Assembly: GCF_007751035.1 (NCBI RefSeq)
Contig: NZ_CP036433.1
Span: 7,111,001-7,175,000, forward strand
Reading direction: 5' to 3'
Source of the DNA: Lignipirellula cremea
Lineage (GTDB): Bacteria; Planctomycetota; Planctomycetia; Pirellulales; Pirellulaceae
Length of the DNA stretch: 64,000 bases
A program made the translations under genes and the position numbers. The notes beneath the pieces are model-generated. The model searched no databases and was not told the origin of the DNA. It was given only the letters and a program-made list of their open reading frames with translations. This document shows, piece by piece, positions 17,628 to 25,505 of this stretch (positions are counted from its first letter, which is position 1; each line of letters opens with the position of its first letter).

Positions 17628-19649
17628 TCACGGAGCAAACAGCGGGATGCGGCCGTCGATGCCGATCCGCCAGGGCTTCAGCCCCACGGGCAGAGCGCCA
17701 ATATCAGGCGCGTTCTTGTCCTCCGCACGCAAGGGATCCAGCCACTCGGCCGGCACGTCGATGCCGGCATTGATGGCGGGGCTATCCGGCTGCAGACGCA
17801 GGTCGAACAAAGCCCGAGGATCCTCCGTCAAACGCACAAACTTCGGATTGGCGAACTGGTCGTGCTCCATCCAGGAAGCCGGCCGCGGCGTGGAGCGGAA
17901 GGCGTACGCCCCTTTCCGATTCAAAAAGTCGCCCGCGAACTTGGGCCCGTCGACCAGCCCCCAGTGCAGGTTGCCATCGATCAGAAAGTCGTCCATGCCG
18001 GGAGCAAAGTTGATGCCCGGCACGCCGGCGATCTGGATGAAAATGTTGTTATATACCCGTCGCTGCGTGCCGCGTACGCCCTGGCCGCCGATGCCAAAAC
18101 CGTAGTACCCCCGCCAGGCACTGTCGCTGCGAACGACCGTGTTCTGATAGAAGTAATAGTTGGGCCAGATCGGGCCGCCGTGATCGCTGCTGAGCATGCC
18201 CGGGTTCTGCAGGTACGTCCCCTGGGGATCCTGTGCCGCCGGCGGCTTTTTGAACACGCCCTGCCGCAGGTCAAAAATGTTCCGGGCGATATACACGCCG
18301 CTTCCCGCGTTCGCCTGGGGCGGGCTTTCGTCCGGCTCCATTTCATGCAGGGTCAGCGGAATCAGGCAGCGGGACAGATAATTCTGATAGACATAGATGA
18401 GCTGGTCGCGTCGTCGGGCGCCAAACTCCAGGCCATCGTCGTTAAAGTTGTCCAGGTAGTTATGGTGGAACTTCAGGTCGCGCACATAACGAACCCACAA
18501 CCCATCGTGCGTGTCGGTGAACTCGCTGCGAGAAATCTCCCAGGTGTGATTCTCGGGCTTCTGGCGGTCGGTAATGATCAGGTACGAAGGCGTGCCGCGG
18601 TACTTCATGCTGGCCCGCGACGACCAGGGCGCCGCCAGGCCGCGGAAGGCCGAGTCGATGATCTTCACGTTCGAACTGGCCTGCGCCAGCAAGCCGGGCG
18701 ATCCGCCGAACACGGTCACGCCGTCGAAGGTGATGTCGTCGGAACCATACAGATGAAGGAGCGCGCTGCCGGAACCGCCGCGCAGCACCAGATCCTGCAG
18801 ACGCCAGTGGTTGACCCCGTTAATGCGGAACACCTCGTGTCCGTACGGGCCGGAAATACTCAGCGGCAGACGGCGGGGGTCGGTCTCGCCGCGGTAGGCC
18901 AGGTCGCCCAGTCCGGCCAGATCGGTAGGGGCCAGTCGCACATGAATCCGCAAGGTGTCGCGATTGAACCAGACGCCCGGCCCGCAATAGACGCTGGCCT
19001 GCTGGTCGGTCTTGTTGTCGACGTCCCATAACATGCTCGTATCGCGCAGATCGCCGAGCGTGCGATAAGGATGCAGCGGAACCATCGAATCGGCCATATG
19101 GCCGTGCACCAGGGGACGTTGGTCTTCTACCCCATAAAACGGTTCCCATCCGGCAGCGGGAAAGGCCGACACGATCTCCCGCGAGGCGAACTGCGGATAC
19201 GTTTTCGTCGACACGTACTCTCCCGGGGCGCCGTCTTTTAGCGGTTCCCAGGCGTCTGCCGGCTGTTCGAAGAATTCTCGCAGACCGCCGTCGATCACGG
19301 CCAACTCGCCTGGGTAGCTGCTGAGCGTGATGGGCTGATCCGGCAGGCCCGACTTCGGCAGGATGACCTGTTCGTAATAGATCCCGCCGCGCAGATAAAG
19401 CGTGTCGCCCGGCGCCAGGCGTCTGACGGCATGAGCGATGCTTTGCCAGGGTTCTTCCTGCGTGCCGGGGTGCGCATCGTCGCCCCGCTGGGCGTCGACA
19501 AAGTACTTCGGCCCCGGAGCCAACGGGCGATCTCTGGGCGTGGGCAACGGCCGCATCGGCGGATGCGAAACCTGGGCGAACGCGGGTGCGCCGCTGTTCA
19601 GGAACGCCAGGCAGGCAATCGCCCCCAGCAGGAATCGGAGAAGCAGCAT
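17628..19649 (-). CDS. Secreted right-handed parallel beta-helix protein
   Basis: A 673-residue protein with signal peptide (MLLLRFLLGAIACLAFLNSG...AFAQ), then the DUF1565-type entry KYFVDAQRGDDAHPGT and GDTLYLRGGIYYEQV. Parallel beta-helix rungs follow (GVTVFGGSPGLLAQ, SEFTDTHDGLWVRY, NYLDNFNDDGLEF). This fold is typical of polysaccharide lyases, sulfated-glycan-active proteins and some adhesins. Catalytic residues cannot be assigned, so polysaccharide binding or cleavage is only suggested. The start at 19649 is preferred over 19739: it opens the signal peptide and GGAG lies upstream. An R2 repeat separates it from the upstream ion-channel gene. Confidence 0.85.
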   Translation of the reverse strand: MLLLRFLLGAIACLAFLNSGAPAFAQVSHPPMRPLPTPRDRPLAPGPKYFVDAQRGDDAHPGTQEEPWQSIAHAVRRLAPGDTLYLRGGIYYEQVILPKSGLPDQPITLSSYPGELAVIDGGLREFFEQPADAWEPLKDGAPGEYVSTKTYPQFASREIVSAFPAAGWEPFYGVEDQRPLVHGHMADSMVPLHPYRTLGDLRDTSMLWDVDNKTDQQASVYCGPGVWFNRDTLRIHVRLAPTDLAGLGDLAYRGETDPRRLPLSISGPYGHEVFRINGVNHWRLQDLVLRGGSGSALLHLYGSDDITFDGVTVFGGSPGLLAQASSNVKIIDSAFRGLAAPWSSRASMKYRGTPSYLIITDRQKPENHTWEISRSEFTDTHDGLWVRYVRDLKFHHNYLDNFNDDGLEFGARRRDQLIYVYQNYLSRCLIPLTLHEMEPDESPPQANAGSGVYIARNIFDLRQGVFKKPPAAQDPQGTYLQNPGMLSSDHGGPIWPNYYFYQNTVVRSDSAWRGYYGFGIGGQGVRGTQRRVYNNIFIQIAGVPGINFAPGMDDFLIDGNLHWGLVDGPKFAGDFLNRKGAYAFRSTPRPASWMEHDQFANPKFVRLTEDPRALFDLRLQPDSPAINAGIDVPAEWLDPLRAEDKNAPDIGALPVGLKPWRIGIDGRIPLFAP

Positions 19650-19767
19650 CGGGACAACTCCACAAAGGCAAGAAAGGACAGAGGGAAGCAGGCGGCGGGA
19701 AGACCTCGCCAATCTAGCATCCCCGGCCGCATGCGCCAAAACAGAACCTCGTCCTCGCCAGCACCCT

Positions 19768-19844
19768 TAGCCGAACTCGCCAGAGGCTGGTTGCCGTTTC
19801 TATCGCCCGGAAGCCTCCGTCCAAAGTCTGGCGACTTGGGCTAC
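19768..19844 (-). repeat. Dispersed bipartite palindromic repeat R2, copy 2
   Basis: TAGCCGAACTCGCCAGAG (19768-19785) and CCAAAGTCTGGCGACTTGGG (19821-19840, then CTAC) are the reverse complement, with few changes, of the two arms at 10092-10160. The middle differs in sequence and length. It lies just after the ion-channel stop codon on the minus strand. Confidence 0.65.
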
Positions 19845-19860
19845 CGGTGGGACGGGGCGT

Positions 19861-21285
19861 TCAGCGCAAGCGGAGCTTTTGCGCGGCGATCACCACGATC
19901 TCATCGCCTGGCTCGACCACGCCTTCGCGCGGGTTGACTTCGACCTGGCCGTCGGCCCGGTGGATGGCGACCAGGATGGCGTTTTCTTTTTCTTTCAGCT
20001 CGTGGAACAGGTCGGCGTAGGTGCGTCCCTGGTATTTTTCGGGCAGGGAGACACGATAGAACTGGTTCCCGCGCTGGTTGGTCATTAGTTCGTTAATCAC
20101 CCCCATCATGCCGCGGTTCATGGTTGACTGGGCCATCAGATAGGCGCTGTATTCACTGCTTACCACGTAATCGTTCACGCCGCCCATGACCAGGTGCGTG
20201 GCGTAGTCGCCGTTGTAGATTTCGGCGCACGTGTAGACCTGGGGGTTGAGTTTTTCGACCGTAAGCGCCGCCAGGATGGAGCGGGCGTCGGCGTCCTGTT
20301 CGGACCGGCCGCCGCTGGTGTCGGTGACGATGATACAGGTCACGGCCCGATCGATGCCGGCCTGTTTCAGGGTCGACACCCGGGTGAAGTCGCCCCGCAG
20401 AAAGCAGACGTACGGCTGCAGTTCGGGCGGCACAAAGGGCGGTTCGGAGTCCCATTCCGTGATCACGACCATCGTCATGGAGCCTTGCGGCCGGGCGGCC
20501 CGGTGCTCGGCGACGATGATTTCCACCTTTCGGTTCCAGCCGCAAATAATGGTGTGGTTTTCTAACTGGTCAAAATCCACAGAACGCCCTTTCGTGCGAA
20601 GCCGCTCGACCATAAAGGCCGAAACCGTACCGGTCAGCATGGCGAAAATGGTCATGCCCATAAACAGGATAAACACCGAAACAATCCGGCCCGCCACTGT
20701 TTGCGGGGCGCCGGGGATCGGCTCGCCGGCAAACATGGAGTACACGCTGAACCAGAACGCGTCCTGGACGGAGATTCCGGCGTGGTCGGCTGCCTTTCCT
20801 TCAAAGGCCAGCATGGCGCCCGTGCCGACCAGCACCATCATCAGCCACAGGGCGCACACGGTCAGATACTCGACCATCCCCCGTCGCACGATATAAGGGA
20901 AGTTGCTGTGCACCCGGGACACCAGGCCAAACAGCCGCAAGATGCGCAGCAGACGCACCACCCGCATGACGCGCACGGCATGGAACGCCGGCAACAGCGA
21001 GGGCGCCACGGCCAGAATGTCGATCCAGTACTCGCGAAAGAACCGCCGGGGCGAGGGCTGCGCCGCAAACCGCAACAGCAGCTCCACAATGAACACGCAG
21101 CTCACCAGGTGATTGGCCAGTTGCAGCGCCGGCAACAACTGCTGCTGCGGACTGCCATCCTCGTACGTGGAAAACACAAACTCGGCCAGCGTCAGTCCAA
21201 CCGACAACAGGATCAGCACGCCGATCGATAACTCGACCCACGTCTTGTTGAAAAAGCGTGCGAGAACCCGCTGCCACTGCCGCAT
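19861..21285 (-). CDS. Voltage-sensor ion channel with C-terminal RCK (TrkA-N/TrkA-C) domains
   Basis: A 474-residue Kv/KCNQ-like channel. Six membrane segments are visible; S4 (residues about 105-118, RVMRVVRLLRILRLF) has arginine at every third position, as in voltage sensors. The pore loop reads AFWFSVYSMFAGEP, so the TVGYG potassium filter is absent and ion selectivity is uncertain. A RCK-N domain (HTIICGWNRK, from about 245) and a RCK-C domain (to VVIAAQKLRLR) form the ligand-gating part. The start at 21285 has GAGGA upstream; an earlier ATG at 21387 would add 34 residues and lacks such a site. It is divergent from a permease gene, so a shared role in ion balance is possible but unproven. 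Confidence 0.85.
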   Translation of the reverse strand: MRQWQRVLARFFNKTWVELSIGVLILLSVGLTLAEFVFSTYEDGSPQQQLLPALQLANHLVSCVFIVELLLRFAAQPSPRRFFREYWIDILAVAPSLLPAFHAVRVMRVVRLLRILRLFGLVSRVHSNFPYIVRRGMVEYLTVCALWLMMVLVGTGAMLAFEGKAADHAGISVQDAFWFSVYSMFAGEPIPGAPQTVAGRIVSVFILFMGMTIFAMLTGTVSAFMVERLRTKGRSVDFDQLENHTIICGWNRKVEIIVAEHRAARPQGSMTMVVITEWDSEPPFVPPELQPYVCFLRGDFTRVSTLKQAGIDRAVTCIIVTDTSGGRSEQDADARSILAALTVEKLNPQVYTCAEIYNGDYATHLVMGGVNDYVVSSEYSAYLMAQSTMNRGMMGVINELMTNQRGNQFYRVSLPEKYQGRTYADLFHELKEKENAILVAIHRADGQVEVNPREGVVEPGDEIVVIAAQKLRLR

Positions 21286-21557
21286 TGTTGACGAATCCTC
21301 GAGGTGGGCGAAGGAGTCGTCAAAATACGGATCTTCCGGCCACGACACAACGGGACGCCGGCAAAAGTCGCCGTCCGAGTTTAGCATCGCGGAAACGAGA
21401 AACGGTCTGAAACCCGCCGCGTTCCCTGCGGATAGCGTGAATCTTCCTGCGGCGGCCTGCGGTTTGCGCCCGTCGGGCCAGCCCTTATGATAAGCGGGAC
21501 GAAACAACCCGTTACGGAATGCGGGCGTTCACACTCACAACCTGCAGGGGGACGAAG

Positions 21558-22943
21558 ATGGGAGCTATCTTCGCCAAAATACATGCGACGGCGCCACAGC
21601 AACAGCCGCTCTGGGTGATGCTGCTGTTTGTCGGCGTGATGATGCTGACGTATGTGGGCGTAGCGGTTGACGGGTTTCATAAAACGGTCGCCGCCCTGTC
21701 CGGCGCCGCCGTGCTGGTCGTGCTCTCGCTTTGGCTGGGAGTTTTTAAAGAGTACGATCAAATCCATACGGCGCTGGCCCACGACCTGGGCATCTTCGGC
21801 GTGATCATCGGCACAGGCGTGCTGGTGGGCGTTACGGGCAAATCGGGTCTGTTTCATTTCCTGAGTATCCTGATCGTCAAAGCGACCGGGGGCCGGGCCG
21901 CCCTGCTGTATACGGCGATTTGCGGCTTGACCTTTCTGTTTGTCGCCTTGCTGACCATTGTCCCGGCGATGCTGATTCTGTGCTCGCTGGTGCTGGTGAT
22001 CTGCCGCACGCTGGAATACAACCCGAAGCCGTTTCTGGTGTCGGTCGCAATTTGCGCTAACAGCGGCGCCATTGTGACGTTCGCCAGCGGTCTGCCGAAC
22101 ATTATGATCGGCACCGCGGCCAGCCTGCCGTACATGCACTTTATTCTGGTCTCGGCTCCATACGCCCTGATCAGTCTGCTGATTGCCATGGCGATGCTGC
22201 GGATCCTGTACCGCGGGGAATTACCCTGGCGCCAGGACGCGGCCGAAACGGCCCGACTGAAAACGCGCATCGACGCGTTTGATCCCTGGGCTTTGGTTGA
22301 GAATCGCGGCGTGCTGATCCGCAGCGCGGTGATTTTAATGCTGACGGTTGTCGGCTTTGCGATGGCGCAACCGCTGGGCGTGGGGATGGACTTCATCGCC
22401 ATGGTCGGTGGAACGGCCGCCCTCGTGTTCGCCGGGAAAACCGTGGAGGACGCCATCGGCAAGGTGAACTGGACGGTCATCCTGTTCTTCACCGGCCTGT
22501 TTGTGATCATCGCCTGCGTCAAAGAGACCGGCGCGCTGGAAGCCCTGGCGACGATGATTAAAGATTCCAGCGAGTCCCGCGAGGTGCTGATCCCCCTGCT
22601 GACGATGGCCTGCGCCTTTGCCAGTGCGATCGTCGATAACATTCCGGTCGCCGCCACGCTGATCCCGGTGGTCAAAGATCTGGGCGCCCCGGCAGAACCC
22701 CTGTGGTGGTCGCTGGTCCTGGGTTGCAACCTGGGCGGCAACGGCACGCCGATCGGCTCGATCTCTTGCGTGATCGCCCTGCATACGCTGCATAAAGAAG
22801 CCCATATTACGGTCGGCTGGGGCGAGTTCCTCAAAGTCGGCGGCTCCATTATGGTGGTGCAGTCCCTTGGCGCCGTGGTTTACCTGTTAGCCTTTTACTG
22901 GCTGGATCTGTTTCCGACTATTGCGTCGCTACCGGCGCCGTGA
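21558..22943 (+). CDS. SLC13/ArsB/NhaD-type (ion transporter superfamily) permease
   Basis: A 461-residue polytopic membrane protein with about 11-12 hydrophobic segments. The two-fold pattern of the ion-transporter superfamily is seen: FASGLPNIMIGTAASLPY in the first half and ASAIVDNIPVAATLIPV followed by CNLGGNGTPIGS in the second, the hairpin motifs (NxP/T, GxxxN) of SLC13, ArsB and NhaD carriers. The substrate could be sodium/proton, a dicarboxylate, sulfate or arsenite; sequence alone does not decide. The start at 21558 has GGGGGACGAAG upstream and replaces a longer frame from 21519. The stress-protein gene begins 60 bp downstream and is probably in the same operon. Confidence 0.88.
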   Translation: MGAIFAKIHATAPQQQPLWVMLLFVGVMMLTYVGVAVDGFHKTVAALSGAAVLVVLSLWLGVFKEYDQIHTALAHDLGIFGVIIGTGVLVGVTGKSGLFHFLSILIVKATGGRAALLYTAICGLTFLFVALLTIVPAMLILCSLVLVICRTLEYNPKPFLVSVAICANSGAIVTFASGLPNIMIGTAASLPYMHFILVSAPYALISLLIAMAMLRILYRGELPWRQDAAETARLKTRIDAFDPWALVENRGVLIRSAVILMLTVVGFAMAQPLGVGMDFIAMVGGTAALVFAGKTVEDAIGKVNWTVILFFTGLFVIIACVKETGALEALATMIKDSSESREVLIPLLTMACAFASAIVDNIPVAATLIPVVKDLGAPAEPLWWSLVLGCNLGGNGTPIGSISCVIALHTLHKEAHITVGWGEFLKVGGSIMVVQSLGAVVYLLAFYWLDLFPTIASLPAP

Positions 22944-23003
22944 CCTCGTTTCGCCGGCCGGCCTGCGTCGCCTGGCGGACGCTGCCTGCTGCAAGGGAAA
23001 GCC

Positions 23004-23936
23004 ATGTTTGAGCCTACAGAAAACGAATTCGATCAGGCTGTTTCGGAATCGATGAAAATGTTCGAAAGGGCGCAAATCGGCCCGGTCGAACCGCTGGAAC
23101 CCCATCGCCCGGGCCGTCTGCTGCTGGTGCTGGACGGCTCCGAACAGGACGCCCTGAGCGTGGCGCTGTGCGCCCGCTTCCAGGCGCGCTTCTCCTGTAC
23201 GACAACGGTGCTTGACGCCCGGGAGAACAAAACCGACGATCTGGCGCCGGCGATCGCCCGTTCGATCTCCGCGCAGCCGCTGGCCCCTTTGCCAGGCGAC
23301 GCTTATGAGCAGATCCTGGCGGCCGTCGCCGCGGCTTCGCCGGACCTGGTGGTGTTGCCCTGTCCGTTTGGCCGGAACCTGGAAACGGTCGGCGCCGACA
23401 GCATCGGCACTGTGATCGATGTGATGCTGTCCAAATCGCCGGTTCCGCTGCTGGTCGTCCGCAAGCCGTACGAAATCCAGTCAGAACCGTTCAGCCGCAC
23501 CATGTTGATCGTGGTTGGCGAGAACGAAGGGCTGACCGAAGCGGCCCGCTGGGCGATCGGCCTCACGGCCCCCGGCGGCGAAGCCGACCTGCTGCTGGTG
23601 CTGGAACAGGAGATGGTCGAGAACGTGCGCGACCTGCTCCGCACGCTGGAGCCCGACCGGGAGTTCTCCGACGAGCAGCTTTCCCACGCCCTGCAGCAGG
23701 CCCATGTGCGCTTGCATCGAGCGTTACAAAACGGTGCTGGCGACCAGTACCGTTACGAACTGCACGTCCATAAAGAAGGCGAAGCGCCGCTGGAACGTCT
23801 GCTCGGCGAAGGCCGCCACCCGTTGATCGCCGTCGCCCTGGAACGGGCCGACCACGCCAGCTACGGCCATGTGCATAGCTGCATCCGCCAGTCCACGCAT
23901 CCAGTCCTGGTCACGTTCCACGATCCAACGCCGTAG
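23004..23936 (+). CDS. Tandem universal-stress-protein (UspA-like) domain protein
   Basis: A 310-residue cytoplasmic protein with two Usp-like alpha/beta halves. The first (residues about 30-155) runs from RLLLVLDGSEQDALSVAL to MLSKSPVPLLVVRKP; the second starts at TMLIVVGENEGLTEAA and ends HSCIRQSTHPVLVTF. The G-x2-G-x9-G(S/T) ATP-binding loop of ATP-type Usps is only partly preserved, so nucleotide binding is uncertain. AAGGGA precedes the ATG. Its position 60 bp behind the permease, with no terminator between, suggests it regulates or senses that transporter, as some Usps do; this is inference. Confidence 0.75.
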   Translation: MFEPTENEFDQAVSESMKMFERAQIGPVEPLEPHRPGRLLLVLDGSEQDALSVALCARFQARFSCTTTVLDARENKTDDLAPAIARSISAQPLAPLPGDAYEQILAAVAAASPDLVVLPCPFGRNLETVGADSIGTVIDVMLSKSPVPLLVVRKPYEIQSEPFSRTMLIVVGENEGLTEAARWAIGLTAPGGEADLLLVLEQEMVENVRDLLRTLEPDREFSDEQLSHALQQAHVRLHRALQNGAGDQYRYELHVHKEGEAPLERLLGEGRHPLIAVALERADHASYGHVHSCIRQSTHPVLVTFHDPTP

Positions 23937-23957
23937 GCCGCTCTTCGCGCGTCCCAC

Positions 23958-25136
23958 TTACCAGTCGCCCGCGCTGCCGTCGGGGTAGAAGACTTGCTGG
24001 GCGATCTCCTGCTTGAACGGATGTTTGGCGACCGCTTTTTCGTTGATCGAAATGCCCAGGCCGGGCCGCGTGTTGGGACGCACCAGGCGGCCGGCCGGTT
24101 CCACCGTGAAGCCTTCTTCCACCACATCGCTTCGCCAGGGGACGTCGGCGTGGACCGTTTCGCAAATGATGTAGCCGGGCTGCGAAAAGCCAAACTCCAG
24201 CGAGGCGGCCGTGCTGACCGGTCCTTGCGGATTGTGGGGCGCCAGGGCGATCCGCCAGGCGTCGGCCAGCGCCGCGATGCGGCGGGCGGCGGTAAAACCG
24301 CCGCAATGCGTGATATCAAGCTGGCAGACATCACACGCCTGCTGGGCGAACAGCTGGCGAAACGCCATCAGGTCGGTGACCCGTTCGCCCGTGGCGACTG
24401 GCGTCCGGATCGCGGCGTTGATCGCCGCCAGTCCCTCCACGCACTCGGGCCAGCATGGCTCTTCAAAAAAGTACAGTCCATAGGGATCCAGAGCTTCGCC
24501 AAACTTCAGTCCCATCGCGGGCGACGGCCGGGCGTGGCAGTCGACCATAATATCAATCTCGTCCCCCACGGCGTCCCGCATGGCGGCCACCGCCATTTCG
24601 GCCCGGTGAATGGGCCGCAGCCCTTCCAGCGGCATGGTGGGCGGCACGGCCATCGACTTGAAGGCGGTAAAGCCGTCCTCGACCGCGGCCTGGGCCAACT
24701 CAGCAAAACGCTGGGCGTCGTCGGCCGCCGTTTCGTAGAAGTCTTCCATTTTGCCGCCGCCCAGGTGGCAGTAGGTTCGCACATAATCGCGGACCGGCCC
24801 GCCCCAGAGCTGCGAGCACGGCATGTTGGCGACCTTCCCGGCGATATCCCACAGGGCGATATCAATGGCCGAGATCGCCGTGGAGCGGACCACGCCGTTC
24901 CCGTGCCAGAAGTGCTGGCGGAACATCATCTGCCACAGGTGTTCGATCCGTCGCGGATCTTCCCCCACGACCAGCTCCGCCAGGTCCTCGACCGCCCCGA
25001 CGACTGACCGGGTATGCCACTCCAGGGTCGCTTCCCCCCAGCCGAACAGGCCCGGCTGGTCGGTGACCACTTTCACAAACACCCAGTTTCGCATCCGGGC
25101 GTGACAAACGTGCGTTTCAATGGCGGTGATTTTCAT
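23958..25136 (-). CDS. Enolase-superfamily sugar-acid dehydratase (galactonate dehydratase-like)
   Basis: A 392-residue member of the mandelate racemase / muconate lactonising subgroup. These enzymes remove an alpha proton from an acid sugar with magnesium bound by three acidic residues and here probably dehydrate an aldonic acid such as D-galactonate. Landmarks include the N-terminal capping segment ([19 protein letters not shown]), [13 protein letters not shown], the metal-ligand region [11 protein letters not shown] with [10 protein letters not shown], and the C-terminal [18 protein letters not shown]. The order resembles DgoD, but substrate specificity cannot be fixed from sequence. The start at 25136 ([10 protein letters not shown]) fits the family; an ATG three codons upstream is possible. 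It converges with the Usp gene, 21 bp apart. Confidence 0.88.
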   Translation of the reverse strand: MKITAIETHVCHARMRNWVFVKVVTDQPGLFGWGEATLEWHTRSVVGAVEDLAELVVGEDPRRIEHLWQMMFRQHFWHGNGVVRSTAISAIDIALWDIAGKVANMPCSQLWGGPVRDYVRTYCHLGGGKMEDFYETAADDAQRFAELAQAAVEDGFTAFKSMAVPPTMPLEGLRPIHRAEMAVAAMRDAVGDEIDIMVDCHARPSPAMGLKFGEALDPYGLYFFEEPCWPECVEGLAAINAAIRTPVATGERVTDLMAFRQLFAQQACDVCQLDITHCGGFTAARRIAALADAWRIALAPHNPQGPVSTAASLEFGFSQPGYIICETVHADVPWRSDVVEEGFTVEPAGRLVRPNTRPGLGISINEKAVAKHPFKQEIAQQVFYPDGSAGDW

Positions 25137-25505
25137 AAGCAGCATAATATCCGGGGCCTGGGGGCGGCGCCAACAACCCCTGGTACAGCAGCCGGACCAT
25201 CGGATTTTTCACCACAATCGTTCTAATCGGCACAAAATACCTGAAAAGTTTTACCCTGACTCACGCAACATCCGATGGAAAAGAGCAGCCCTGTTTCTGG
25301 CCGTGTGGCGTGAGGGGCGACACGGCTGCGGGTTTTTCAGAGGGACGTCCTTGCTTCGGAGACGTCCCGGCGAAGTACAAACCCGCAGGAACAAAACCAA
25401 ACGCAGAGCCTACGCGAAACGCCTTTGATAGCGTTGCAGGCGCAGGACATCATTTCGCTTGGGCGCTGCCTGAAGCGAGTTCGACATTTCACGGAGGTTA
25501 GTCAG
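25137..25505. other. Divergent intergenic region with a nested hairpin
   Basis: These 369 bases separate the dehydratase and DUF11 genes. The clear structure is the nested hairpin at 25326-25388. No small ORF with a ribosome-binding site is convincing. Confidence 0.5.
25326..25388. promoter_or_regulatory. Nested double hairpin (candidate structured RNA leader)
   Basis: CTGCGGGTTT (25326-25335) pairs perfectly with AAACCCGCAG (25379-25388). An inner GGGACGTC (25342-25349) pairs perfectly with GACGTCCC (25361-25368). There is no U-run, so it is not a simple terminator. It lies about 120 bases upstream of the DUF11 gene. Confidence 0.5.
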
